Origin: Schoenoplectus triqueter
Lineage: Eukaryota; Streptophyta; Magnoliopsida; Poales; Cyperaceae
Direction: 5' to 3'
Assembly (NCBI GenBank): GCA_964058805.1
Contig: CAXKVV010000323.1
Location: forward strand, 1-26,884
DNA: 26,884 nucleotides
Numbering within the stretch: the stretch's first letter is position 1; each line of letters opens with the position of its first letter. The notes beneath the pieces were generated by a model, which had not been told where the DNA came from, did no database searches, and saw only the letters and a list, made by a program, of their open reading frames with translations. A program made the translations under genes and the position numbers. Shown piece by piece: positions 17,880 through 26,884 of the stretch.

Positions 17880-18383
17880 TTAAAAAACCCACTTGTTAGT
17901 TATGGATTTTACCCCAACAAGTGGTGCAACCAGGTTCCAAACCTTGTTGTCATACATGGACTGTATTTCGGATCTCATGGCCTCCAGCCATTTATCAGAG
18001 TTGGGTCTATCCACTGCTTCCGCATAGGTCAGGGGATCTTCAGCATCAAATATTGAGACTTCATGCAGTCCCATGTACCTTTCAGGTGCACGGACTGTCC
18101 TATGTGACCTTCGTAGCACTTGTTCTTCAGGCTGTCGAACTTCATCCACATCAGTATGTGAATTTAGTTCTATTTCAATTTGCGTTGAAGTAGATGAGCT
18201 CGGGACTAAAACTTCTTCCACAACTATTTGTAGATTGGGTTCTTCCAAATGCTCATTAGCCGAAGAATCAAGTGGTGGGTTTATCTGATCAGTATCAGAT
18301 ATTATATTGTGTGATGTATCTTGAATTTCTTCAAGTATTACATTACTCCCACTACTTTCTTTTGTTAGAAACTCTTTCTCCAA
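17880..18383 (-). pseudogene. copia integrase C-terminal to reverse transcriptase linker
   Basis: A 167-codon frame covers the variable acidic linker, the RRSHRTVRAPERYMG block, and the start of the reverse transcriptase domain (DPLTYAEAV, WLEAMRSEIQSMYDNKVWNL, TNKWVF). It ends in a stop that a one-base insertion in the T-run explains, since the frame picks up at 17866 with the next conserved segment. Confidence 0.85.
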
Positions 18384-19094
18384 AAATATACCATGACGAG
18401 CAACAATTGTCTTGTTCTCGGACTGATAATAGAAGTAATATCATTTCGTTTTCTTAGGATACCCTACGAAAAAATATTTGTCAGCTTTGGGTCCAAGTTT
18501 GTCAGAAGTCGAACGTTTGACAAATACCTTGCAACCCCAAATTTTAAGATAAGACATATTTGGTATCTTACCAAACCATAACTCATATGGAGTCTTTTCT
18601 ACTGACTTGGATGAAACTCTATTTATTATTAGTGCAGCAGTTTCTAGTGCGTGCCCTCAAAACATTTTTGGGAGTGTGATATTACTCATCATGGAACGAA
18701 CCATGTCTAACAGAGTTCGATTCCTCCTCTCAGAAATACCATTCCATTGTAGCGTTCACGGAGGTGTGAGTTGTGAGACTATCTCACATTCTTTTAAGTA
18801 CATTATAAACTCATAACTTAAGTATTCGCCTCCACGGTCTGACCATAAGACCTTAATACTTTTATTCAGTTAATTTTCTACTTCAGTCTTGAATTCCTTG
18901 AACTTTTCAAAAGATTCAGACTTATGTCTCATCAAGTAGACATAATCATATCTACTGTAATCATCAATAAATGTGATAAAGTAGCGATCACCGTTTCTTG
19001 TACAAGTACTCATTGGTCCGCATACATCTGTGTGTATAAGGGCTAATAAGTCACTTGTCCTTTCGCCCTTCTTGGAGAAAGGCAATTTGGTCAT
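18384..19094 (-). pseudogene. copia integrase core, interrupted by stops
   Basis: From MTKLPFSKKGERTSD the frame runs through HTDVCGPM and FITFIDDYSRYDYVYLM. After a stop near 18869 it continues with WSDRGGEY and, past a second stop, with ISERRNRTLLDMV and ELWFGKIPNMSYLKIWGCKV. The D-D-E catalytic acids are therefore all still visible (HTDV, WSDR, SERR). Stops are single-base changes from Gln-like and Gly-like codons, inferred from the usual family pattern. Integrase would insert the element DNA; this copy cannot make it whole. Confidence 0.88.
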
Positions 19095-19460
19095 TTTTCA
19101 CATAAACAAGATTCATAATATTAAAATTACCAAGAAGTCCAACTTCATGTAACTTTTGATGTGTTTCTCGTTTATATGACCAAGGCGATAATGCTATATG
19201 AAAGTCATATTTTCATGAGATGTTTTGAGTCGTTTATTGATGTTAAATATAGGTTTGTCTATTTCCAATATATAAAGATCATTCATCATAAAAGAAGATC
19301 CATAATATAACTCATCTTTGTATATAGAACAACCATTGTCCTTTATAACAAAAGAGAAACCATTCATTTCTAAACATGAGATTGAAATGATGTTTCTGAA
19401 AATACTTAGAACAAAATATACATTTTCAAGTTCCATTATAAACCCGCCAGGCAAATACAA
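19095..19460 (-). pseudogene. copia gag-pre-integrase and integrase zinc-binding segment
   Basis: 19194-19460 reads YLPGGFIMELENVYFVLSIF, RNIISISCLEMNGF and IYKDELYYGS, the pre-integrase domain. After a stop the frame shows HYRLGHINEKHIKSYMK, the His-His part of the HHCC zinc finger. The Cys pair (ESC-x-C) lies in a different frame, so the finger is split by a frameshift. Confidence 0.8.
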
Positions 19461-19568
19461 CTCTATACTTCCGACTGTTAAGGCTGCAACTTGTGCTCCG
19501 TTTCTAACTCGGAGTTGTATTTCCTTGTTGCGTAGTTTTCTCCTATTCTTTAGTGCCTACATATTTAA

Positions 19569-19640
19569 ACAAATATGAGCACATGATCCAGTATTCAATA
19601 CTCAATCATGAATAGAGGTAACAATGTAAACTTCAACAAT
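19569..19640 (-). pseudogene. copia aspartic protease active-site remnant
   Basis: The frame reads VLNTGSCAHIC (19569-19601), where copia proteases have a D-(T/S)-G catalytic triplet. Here the Asp codon has become Asn (AAT), and a stop precedes the block. The rest of the protease is short and interrupted. The copy is catalytically dead at the known active site. Confidence 0.75.
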
Positions 19641-19681
19641 AAAAATATCTTAAGTTGAAGTCTTGGGAACCTTTCTCATCC

Positions 19682-20336
19682 TTACATCTCCAGATACTTA
19701 GGGCAGTTCCTCTTCCAATGACCTTTACTTTGATAGTAAAAGCAGTCAGAGGTAGAAGAGACTTTTGCTTTGGGAGTGTTCTGATTAGGAACCATCTTCC
19801 CTTTATCCTTGTACCACTTTAGGAGTCATTTTGCGTTTCATCTTTTTAATCTTCCTCGTACCTTCTTGGATCACGAGGATAGAAGAACTCTTCTTCATCT
19901 CCCCATCAACGATCCTCAACATCCCTTTGAGCTCCTGCAAGCTCTTGTCCATTTCTAGCATATGATAATTCCTGATGAAATTAGAATAGCTAGGAGGGAA
20001 AGAGTTTAGGATAACATCCGTAGCAAACTCTTTGCTCAACGGACTGTTAAGCTTCTCTAACTGCTCAACATCGCTCGTCATACGGAGCATGTGAGTGTCA
20101 AGAGAGCCGCCTTCAGTCATCTTATGACTTAGCAGAGATTTAGTCACCTTAAATTTCTTGACCAAGAAACTTTGTACATCAAGCTCATGTTCTTTGTGCT
20201 TGTTGTACATGGTGACTTCATTTGCTGTGCAGTCTACTACAGGCTGTGCAGGGATTGGTGTGTTAAGGACATACTCGAGTTTCTCATGTCTTAGTATGAG
20301 CGCACGGAACGTATTAGTAAGAGTTTCTTTAGCCAT
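19682..20336 (-). pseudogene. copia gag with damaged zinc knuckle
   Basis: 20336-19803 is an open frame from ATG (MAKETLTNTFRALIL) with the typical gag capsid pattern: SHKMTEGGSLDTHMLRM, ATDVILNSFPPSYSNFI, then MDKSLQELKGML and a basic tail. It stops at 19803; in another frame the nucleocapsid end follows to a stop at 19682. There the CCHC zinc knuckle reads CFYYQSKGHWKRNC: the second Cys of C-x2-C-x4-H-x4-C is Tyr. Gag would form the particle that packages the RNA. Confidence 0.9.
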
Positions 20337-20782
20337 GTGCTACAACGTAAAATGTAATGATTTTTAGTTTTGTTCATGTAATATTTTATTCCAAATAAAA
20401 CTCCCACTACAAATTTATTCTATTCCCGTTTGTAGTTAGGACCAAGATCCTTATTTTCATTGATAATCAAGTTATCGTTGAATAACTCATTTATTAATTA
20501 TCTTAGGTAAGCAACTCTTTGCTAATCACATCTCTATGTGATTCTTGGTTTCGCTAAACATCATATGTTTTAACGAAACTTTGCCCCAAGCCCAAAACTG
20601 TTTTGGAAACCATTGGTAAGTAACCTCACTCTATTTGGTTCATTATGTCGGACATAACCCTCGAAAACCAAAGGTAAAAGGTGACGCCTACTGAGTAGGT
20701 CACGTCTGCCAATGAACAATGATATGCGAGGACAGAGTAGGTAGGGCATATTACTTAATTTTTCGGGTTTAACATCGTAAGC

Positions 20783-21092
20783 AGTCAGTTTGTTAAACTG
20801 ACTTTAAATAGACTTACGAACACGTAAAAGATGTCTGCCAGAAAGACCACTGAAAGTTCCTTTTCCAGTCTTTCTTTGACACAACCTTCCTTCACGGTTT
20901 CTTAAAAATGATAAATCTAATTTACGCATTTATAATTAGTCAGTTTATTAAGCTGACTTTAAACAGACTTATGAACACGTGAAAAGATGTCTGCCAGAAA
21001 GACCATTGAAAGTTCATTTTCCAGTCTTTCTTTGACATAACATTCTTTCACGGTTCCTTAAAATGATAAATCTAATTTACTCATTTATTATC
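20783..21092. repeat. 155-bp tandem duplication in the copia leader
   Basis: Units start at 20783 and 20938. Each opens with a hairpin (AGTCAGTTTGTTAAACTGACT in the first; the second has one arm mismatch) and contains GATGTCTGCCAGAAAGACCA and CCAGTCTTTCTTTGACA, themselves partly inverted, so each unit can fold. Confidence 0.85.
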
Positions 21093-21296
21093 AAAGCGGT
21101 AAATCTAATTTACCAGCTCATACAAATATTTTGTATATATACATGAATCAGTCACGTATATAACTACTATCTATCCAATAGAAGTAGTTTTGCATCTATG
21201 ATAAGATACATTTCATATCAAAGCAGTAAATCTAATTTACCTGCTCAAAATATTTTGTATATATATATATATGAATCAGTCACATATATAACTATC
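21090..21296. repeat. 127-bp direct duplication in the copia leader
   Basis: ATCAAAGC(G/A)GTAAATCTA begins at 21090 and at 21217. Both units continue through AATATTTTGTATATAT and ATGAATCAGTCAC. The second is truncated and has a longer TA run. Confidence 0.75.
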
Positions 21297-21405
21297 AGTT
21301 CTCAATTCTTTATTTTGCAACTACATCTTTGTTCTTTATTTATACCGTAAAAAACATATAAACATTTTATATGATTTCAAAACAGTTAATTTCTTCTGGT
21401 ATGAT

Positions 21406-22103
21406 AAAGTAATTTGATAACGTGATAAAGTTCCTTTTCGGCCAGTTATCAGGACACGTAAAAGGGGCTCCCAGGAAAGATCGGGGTCACGAGGACCACT
21501 TTAAATTCAATCTTTCCTAGACAGAACCATCTCTTTCGGGTGTGCAGATCAACAGCTCTTACTCAGGTACTTTATTACTTCATCACATTCATAGATATAC
21601 TTCTCATAACCAAAAATTTTCGAAAAAACAAAAGAGTTACATTTGTCATGCTTCGAAAGCGCAAAAGTAATTTGGTAACGTGACAAAGTTCCTTTTGGAC
21701 CAGTTATTAGGACACATAAAAGGGCATGTTAGAAAGAATACCGAAAGTATCCACTTCCCATCTTTCTTTGACATCACCTTATCTTTTATGTGTGGAGATC
21801 AACAGCTCTTACTCAGGTACTTTATTGCTTCATCACATTCTTAGATATACTTTTCATAATTAAATATTTCCGAAAAAGCAAAAGAGTTACATTTGCCATG
21901 CTTCGAAAGCGCAAAAGTAATTTGGTAACGTGACAAAGTTCCTTTTGGGCCAGTTATCAGGACACGTAAAAGAGCTTGTCAGAAAGAATACCGAAGGTAT
22001 CCACTTCCCATCTTTCTCACATCACCTTATCTTTTATGTGTGGAGATCAACAGCTCTTACTCAGGTACTTTATTGCTTCATCACATTCTTAGATATACTT
22101 TAA
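21406..22103. repeat. three ~250-bp tandem repeats in the copia leader
   Basis: Units start at 21406, 21664 and 21914 (AAAGTAATTTGATAACGTGA or close variants). Each contains AAAGTTCCTTTT, GGACACGTAAAAG or its variant, and GATCAACAGCTCTTACTCAG followed by TACTTTATT. The second and third are the most alike; the first is diverged in its middle (about 21465-21535), and the third stops short next to the primer-binding side. Confidence 0.85.
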
Positions 22104-22321
22104 CACAATCGAAAGTTATCGAAAAGAAAGCATAAAGAAAGTATAAAGAAAACTTAAATCTAATTTAACTTTCTTAGTCGACAGAGCCGAACCAAGAAAA
22201 TCCAATTTTATTTGGTTTGGACTTTAAGCTGTAAATCTAAGAATTAAACCGATACGGGGTATATGCATCTTATTTGCATAAGATATAACCTTATAGAAAA
22301 TCAATCAGCGGGAGAGCCTTT

Positions 22322-22333
22322 GCTCTGATACCA
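22322..22333 (-). promoter_or_regulatory. primer-binding site (initiator tRNA-Met type)
   Basis: TGGTATCAGAGC on the minus strand, one base inside the 5' LTR, is complementary to the 3' end of plant initiator tRNA-Met, the usual copia primer. Confidence 0.9.
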
Positions 22334-22334
22334 C

Positions 22335-24431
22335 TGTAGGGATTCGGAATGCCCAAATCCCATTAATGCTCAAGCTGCGGAAAGATCGTAGAACAAAAAT
22401 TTTACTTCTACTTAAGTTAGGGATTAAAGTATGTCGGATAATAACCGAGAGTTACAGACATTTAATCCTTTACAAAAGACGGTAAAATATTATTTTACTT
22501 CAAACTTAAGGTTAGGGTTAAAGTGATGTGTAGGATGATTATCGAGAGATACACACCTCTTTAAACCTTTATTGATCTACTCCATGATTGATTTCTAAAA
22601 TATTAATCTACTTAACAATTAAATAGATTAATATAAGATTTTATACATCGCTTCCAAATTTCAATTGGAATGAAAATCGGCTTGTCTCGGAGCACCAAAC
22701 GTCTGATGCCTCTGTAGGTTATCCACCAGGACTGACTAGAGAGCGGTTTATTTCTTTTGCCAGAAATACCGTAAACCGCGGTTTCTCGCAAAAACACTAT
22801 TCACCCGAGAAAAGACGAAATAGTACTATTCAAGACTCGCAGTAATTCTGTTTCACAAATGTGCAGAAATACCGCAACTTTCGTAAAAATACTATTCACC
22901 GATCCCGTGAATTCTGAAACAACCGTATACCGAGAGAGAGAAAGTAGAACTGATTTGGTGGAACTTTTTCTCTCACCCTACCCCTCTATTTATAGAAAAA
23001 GTGGAATTGATAAATTACCAAAATGCCCTCGTGAATAGTAGGGAGGTTTCAAAGTGAAGAGACTAAAATACCCTTAAAATTCATCCAATTTATCAAAACG
23101 CCATTGGGCTTTTTGGCCAAATTACCGAAATACCCTTGGGCTTTTGGAAAAATTACCAAAATACCCTTGGAGGTCGTCATGGGCTTTTCATGGGCTTTTT
23201 GGGCTTTTCAGATTTTGGGCTTTTTCAATTTTGGGCTTTTAATTATTAATTAAGACTTTAATTATAAATGGGCTTTGGCCCATAATTCAAATCCATAATT
23301 AACATTTAAAATCCAAATCAAATATATATAATTGTCATCTACAATTATATTTTTCTCGGTTGTTGTTTCGGCGAATTTATACGACGTGTCCAACACGTTA
23401 TAAACTCAATCTGATTTTTGCTTCTTGTCATCTCTATGACAAATATAATTATATCATATATAATTAATTATAACCATCTTATTATTAATTATAAATAATT
23501 CATAATTAATCAATAAGATTCTCCGACTAACTCATATACGGTGTGACCCGACAGGATCCGTGTTATGTTGGTAAATAGAGTTAAAACCGTTTTAACTTCT
23601 ATAATCAAAGGAGGCATCTTGTAGAATGCACTATGACCATCCAATTACACAGATGATGATGTACTGTATAATATCATGATTCAGTAAACTATTTACTTGT
23701 GTTTAATTCTTTTGTCTCATAGCTATCAGATCAGTTTCAAGGTAGGTATGTGTCATCCTTGCAAACTTAATCTTTTCTTGATCCTGAGTAAATTATCAAA
23801 TATAATTACTCTTGTAATTATACTGCTAGCAGATAATCTTACTCTATTAAGGGGCCCAGTGATGCTATAACTCGTATAGAAATACGAGGGACAATAGTAC
23901 TTTTGGCAAACCATCTCTTCCTCCGCATAAGTTATGTATACTGAAGAGCTACCTTTATAGTCACCTTTTACGGATAACGTTTGGTAGAAATCACACATAC
24001 ATATCTTATGTAGGAAAGATGAATACCTCATACTTTAGAATTTAATACTGAACGAAAACATTAATGACACGAACACAATTCCATTTAATGTTTCATTCGG
24101 GGTCTATTAAATATGAATGTTCCTAAAACATCTATCTATGTGATTAAAATGACAACTCTTTATCTATGGTCTGTAAAACTTGACCATCATTTAATCCACA
24201 TACTAACCTGATAACGGTTAATTAGTGTTCCTGCTAATTACCTTGGTTAGTGACTTTTAAGAGTATATTCTATATTATGAAGTTTCACAATTCCAGTCAT
24301 GAACTCGGAATGATTCATAAATTCAATAATACTCAAGGAAACAAAATATCGTTTAAATATCCAATTCATGAACAAAGATTTATATAACCAATTTATCGTA
24401 TTATTGACTTCAAGATTATAACAAACTAACA
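22335..24431 (-). repeat. 5' LTR of the copia element
   Basis: The LTR is 2,097 bp, colinear with 14565-16679 and with the same TGTAGGGATTCGG and ACAAACTAACA ends. CTATAAATAG on the minus strand at 22985-22994 is the likely promoter that drives the genomic RNA toward lower coordinates. By eye, 11 substitutions separate it from the other LTR in the first 321 bp. Confidence 0.95.
22985..22994 (-). promoter_or_regulatory. TATA box of the 5' LTR
   Basis: CTATAAATAG on the minus strand is identical in the other LTR. Transcription is expected to start some 30 bp further on in the minus direction, giving the U3/R boundary. Confidence 0.5.
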
Positions 24432-24436
24432 TTAAC
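24432..24436. repeat. target-site duplication of the copia element, right copy
   Basis: TTAAC is identical to 14560-14564 and follows directly on the CA-end of the upper LTR. Confidence 0.88.
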
Positions 24437-24882
24437 ATCAATGACTAATATAATATTTTTATTTTAAAAAGTTTAGAAATCAAATTATTTTTATTTCAAA
24501 GGTAATGGACTTATTTAGTATAGTTTAAAGCTAAAGAATAACTTGGGTTTCTTGAGGAAGTTCAACAACCAATTTGGTGTTTAATTTTTTTTTAAAAAAA
24601 TCAAAGATTAACTTGATAAAAATGAAAGTTTAGACACTAACTCCGTTCTCTTTAGAAGGTTCAAAGACGGGAAAAAAATGAATTTTCCCAGTTAATTACT
24701 TGTTTTTTTTTCTAAGCAATTTGCTGATACCGTTATCTATATATAGGAATCTTAATCTTCTTCATTATATACATTTGCGATAGATACAAATTAATTTTCA
24801 TTTTGAATGCTAGCCTCTCAAAATACAACATCAACATCAATGGATATAAAATAAATATTATAGATATATTCTTCATTATATA
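24437..24882. other. AT-rich intergenic DNA, nothing recognised
   Basis: No credible frame, RNA gene or paired repeat is seen between the copia element and the MITE at 24883. Confidence 0.4.
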
Positions 24883-25023
24883 AAGGGGAGGAACCTTGGC
24901 AATGACCACCAATCTATAAGTAAAATGACATATCAATTTTTTCTATTATTAAGATTTTTTCTTTATTTAAAAATTCATTATCAAAATCGTCAAAATAACC
25001 CATTGTCAAAGGATCCTCCCCTT
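24883..25023. mobile_element. 141-bp MITE-like inverted-repeat element
   Basis: The left end is AAGGGGAGGAACCTTGGCAA (continuing TG) and the right end, reverse-complemented, is AAGGGGAGGATCCTTTGACA (continuing ATG): an imperfect terminal inverted repeat of about 22 bp around an AT-rich core. No unambiguous target duplication could be read; TA-rich flanks on both sides hide a short one. Confidence 0.55.
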
Positions 25024-25459
25024 ATTTAAATAATTTGTTTATTTGTTTTAAGATACATTTAACACCATTTAATCATTGAATAAAAAACATAAAGTTAACC
25101 ATAATTTTTTAAAGCGTGTGAAAATATTACAAAATTGCATTAATCTTTAATAAACATCGAAATAAAAATATTTGGTCTAGATATGTTCTGTATGTAATAA
25201 GTAAAATAAATAAATTATATGCAATAAAATTTGATCTCCGCACCATATTTTCAAGGTCGCACCGGTATTCTTTTACCTTTTTTAATATTTTTAATACAAC
25301 AAAGGCAATTATTGAGATAAAAACTACCTTGATCCAATTCTTTTATCAAGAGAAAAATAACCAATCCAATTACAGTTCCGAAATGACAAAACCCAACCCT
25401 AGATCGACGAAGACAAATTAGAAATCACCAGCGGTCTCTACCACTGTGTTCCGAGGAAG
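25024..25459. other. AT-rich DNA, then a 5' UTR-like stretch
   Basis: The first 350 bases show nothing. From about 25380 the composition changes to a leader-like sequence (AAAACCCAACCCTAGATCGA and on) that runs straight into the ATG at 25460, as in plant gene 5' UTRs. Confidence 0.35.
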
Positions 25460-25696
25460 ATGGAGACAGTCGACCGCCTTCCCACATTATCACCCGCTGC
25501 GACGAGAGTCATCAGGCCACTTTGCACTAATCCCGGACCTAGAGTGTGCAATAAAGATTGGATTGACGCTGAAAGTCACATGCAACATGATACCACATTT
25601 GAGGCAGCAACATTCGCCATAGAAACTCAAGAAAGCGGTACCAATATCCCCGATATCTCTCTAGAAGATGATTCCGACGACCCATACGACTTCTAA
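25460..25696 (+). CDS. hypothetical protein or truncated gene copy, 78 codons
   Basis: ATG in the good context GAGGAAGATGG opens a 78-codon frame: METVDRLPTLSPAATRVIRP, a Cys pair region (CTNPGPRVC), then ESHMQHDTTFEAATFAIETQ and an acidic end SLEDDSDDPYDF. Balanced codon use, a leader-like upstream sequence and a non-repetitive product suggest a real gene or an exon of one, unlike the surrounding AT-rich DNA. No family is recognised. It could be a complete small gene, a first exon whose downstream part is lost, or a retrocopied fragment. No signal peptide or membrane segment is evident. Confidence 0.4.
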   Translation: METVDRLPTLSPAATRVIRPLCTNPGPRVCNKDWIDAESHMQHDTTFEAATFAIETQESGTNIPDISLEDDSDDPYDF

Positions 25697-25825
25697 GAGT
25701 TTGATATTTCGTACCATATCAATCTTTTTATCTATTTTTAAATATTTCAATTATTTTTTAAAATATTTTTTTTAAAGAACATTACTAACAAAAAAAAAGT
25801 TATAACTCCGCCTATGTTCTTTTTA

Positions 25826-25862
25826 CATAGCCGGTCCCAAGCCCGGATTAAAGGAAGAGGGT
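25826..25862 (+). mobile_element. small fragment resembling an RTE LINE 5' region
   Basis: CATAGCCGGTCCCAAGCCCG followed by GATTAAAGGAAGAGGGT resembles the opening part of plant RTE elements; the LINE in this window has AATAAAGGAGGAGGGTTGCG at 7918. Only a few dozen bases match, so this is a remnant at best. Confidence 0.3.
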
Positions 25863-25992
25863 AACTTAAAATATTATCTAAATTTTATTTTATAATTTTT
25901 TGTATTATTTGATTTTTAAATTATTAAAAAATATAAAATTAATTCAATGAAAATTATTATTTAAAAATTAATAAATTTATTTTTCAACTTTT

Positions 25993-26071
25993 ATAATTTT
26001 CTGAAATTTTATTTTTTTGTAAGTTTTTAAATTTTTTAGTACTATTACATTTTTAAACAATTAAAAATAAT
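25993..26071. repeat. AT-rich flanking repeat, left copy
   Basis: ATAATTTTCTGAAATTTTAT through TTTAGTACTATTA to CAATTAAAAATAAT recurs at 26794-26873 in the same orientation with few differences. The pair brackets the GGACC island and its tandem repeats, so the intervening 800 bp look like one duplicated or inserted unit. Confidence 0.7.
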
Positions 26072-26124
26072 TATTAAAAAAATATATGATAAATTATTAT
26101 TTTTTTCAATTCATAAAAAAAAAA

Positions 26125-26541
26125 CGTGTCCGGACCGGACCAGACCGTGGACCGTCCCGTCCCGTGGGGGTCCGGCCCTCGGGGGCCAACGGTGGGACGG
26201 GATCGGTCTTTTTGAATTTAGACCGTCTAGGACCGGCCCGTGTGGACCGTGCAGGACCGTGGACCGTCCGGATTTGGACCGAACCGGCCTGGACCGGACC
26301 GTCTTCAATACCCTACCCTTAGCTAGAGTATTGAAATGGACCAGACGGTTCGATCCGTCCCGGACCGGACCGTGACCGTGGACCGGACCGGACCGGACCG
26401 TGGCCGGACCGTGGACCGGACCATGCCCTATCACGGTCTGGTCCAACGGTGGGTCGGTCCTCCCTTCACCCGAAAATGGACCGTGCCGACCCGTGGACCG
26501 GACCGTGGACCGTGCGAGACCGTGGACCGGACCGGACCGTG
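26125..26541. repeat. GGACC-rich island, two modules (copies 2 and 3)
   Basis: The left module is 26125-26303 and the right module 26313-26541, both dominated by GGACCG and GACCGTGG. The right module is colinear with the one at 12059-12290 (ACCCTTAGCTAG, ATTGAAA, GTCCCGGACCG, GTGACCGTGGACCGGACCGG, GGTCCAACGGTGGG, ACCCGAAAATG, GTGCCGACCC). Between the modules TTCAATAC (26304-26311) and GTATTGAA (26328-26335) form an inverted repeat. It resembles subterminal DNA of a class II transposon; it encodes nothing credible. Confidence 0.75.
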
Positions 26542-26568
26542 TAAAAATAAAAATAACAATTAGTGTTT

Positions 26569-26741
26569 TATGTGTAGTTTTAAATAAAATGAAAATAATA
26601 ATTATTGGTGTAGTAAAAAAATGTTCTAGATAACATCAAAATATAATAACTATTATGTGTAGTTTTAAATAAAATAAAAATAACAATAATTATTGGTGTA
26701 GTAAAAAAATATGTTCTAGATAACATCAAAATATAATAACT
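26569..26741. repeat. 85-bp tandem duplication, AT-rich
   Basis: Units starting TATGTGTAGTTTTAAATAAA at 26569 and 26654 both run through TTATTGGTGTAGTAAAAAAA, GTTCTAGATAACATCAAAAT and ATAATAACT. They differ by small indels. Confidence 0.8.
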
Positions 26742-26793
26742 CCATTTTTAATTAAGCATGTTCATAAAAAAAATTCATTGTATTTCCAAAATT

Positions 26794-26873
26794 ATAATTT
26801 TCTGAAATTTTATTTTTTTTTATAATTTTTTTAATTTTTTAGTACTATTAGATTTTTAAACAATTAAAAATAA
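26794..26873. repeat. AT-rich flanking repeat, right copy
   Basis: This is the direct copy of 25993-26071, in the same orientation, closing the 800-bp unit that holds the GGACC island. Confidence 0.7.
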
Positions 26874-26884
26874 TAATTCGAATT

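Larger units (their letters stand above)
20337..22321 (-). other. copia 5' leader (about 2 kb), non-coding, repeat-rich
   Basis: The interval between gag and the primer-binding site holds no long frame and consists largely of three sets of tandem duplications (20783-21092, 21090-21296, 21406-22103). The packaging signal should lie here. The element's first splice or translation signals cannot be identified. Confidence 0.75.
14565..24431 (-). mobile_element. Ty1/copia LTR retrotransposon, structurally complete, coding-defective
   Basis: The element is 9,867 bp, oriented right to left: 5' LTR 22335-24431, primer-binding site 22322-22333, a ~2-kb repeat-rich leader, gag, protease, integrase, reverse transcriptase, RNase H, polypurine tract, 3' LTR 14565-16679. 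TTAAC is duplicated on both sides. Integrase before reverse transcriptase defines copia. The two LTRs differ at 11 of the first 321 aligned positions by eye, so insertion is not very recent. Every coding domain carries stops or frameshifts, so the element could only move with helper proteins. Confidence 0.95.

Noticed and set aside
18073..18288. Plus-strand frames with Ser/Cys-rich products across the copia linker
   Set aside because: They are shadows of the minus-strand Pol linker frame.
22322..22334. tRNA-like sequence TGGTATCAGAGC
   Set aside because: It is a primer-binding site abutting the LTR; no tRNA cloverleaf surrounds it.

Overview
The window reads as nuclear DNA of a flowering plant, most likely a eudicot. 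It is AT-rich, has small spliced host genes with GT-AG introns, and is crowded with plant-type transposable elements: MULE, hAT-like, RTE-type LINE and Ty1/copia. No species can be named from the sequence alone.

Layout. 1-1696 (minus) is the 5' part of a MULE (Mutator-like) transposase gene that runs off the left edge. It has an in-frame 11 x 27-bp minisatellite near its N-terminus, a TATA box, and a tandem array of 31-bp palindromic repeats just upstream. 2176-2336 is a small non-coding insertion between 13-bp imperfect direct repeats. 4277-5211 (minus) is the one clearly intact host gene: a three-exon R2R3-MYB transcription factor with the bHLH-partner signature, most like the TT2-type (subgroup 5) flavonoid regulators. 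6641-7689 is a non-autonomous hAT-like element with an 8-bp target-site duplication. 7871-10824 is a decayed RTE-type LINE with a 13-bp target-site duplication, a triplicated 66-bp 5' segment, an internal deletion and a (TTG)8 tail. 11759-11942 is a long near-perfect hairpin built from the same 19-bp palindromes found in front of the MULE. 12057-13221 looks like the 5' end of a decayed hAT-type transposon: GGACC-rich array, TATA box, 5' UTR intron and broken first coding exon. 13826-14343 is a small hAT-like MITE.

14565-24431 (minus) is a structurally complete but coding-dead Ty1/copia retrotransposon. It has two ~2.1-kb LTRs, target-site duplication TTAAC, a tRNA-iMet-type primer-binding site, a polypurine tract, and a ~2-kb leader made of three sets of tandem repeats. 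All its protein domains are broken by stops or frameshifts, with substitutions in the protease active site and the zinc knuckle. The right end has a 141-bp MITE (24883-25023), an unassigned 78-codon ORF (25460-25696), and a second GGACC-rich island (26125-26541) flanked by duplicated AT-rich DNA.

How it fits together. Apart from the MYB gene and possibly the 78-codon ORF, the window is layered transposon DNA. The items that deserve most attention are the palindrome family shared by the MULE promoter and the remote hairpin, the repeat-rich and prion-like N-terminus of the MULE transposase, and the three related GGACC modules. No new multi-gene system is evident.
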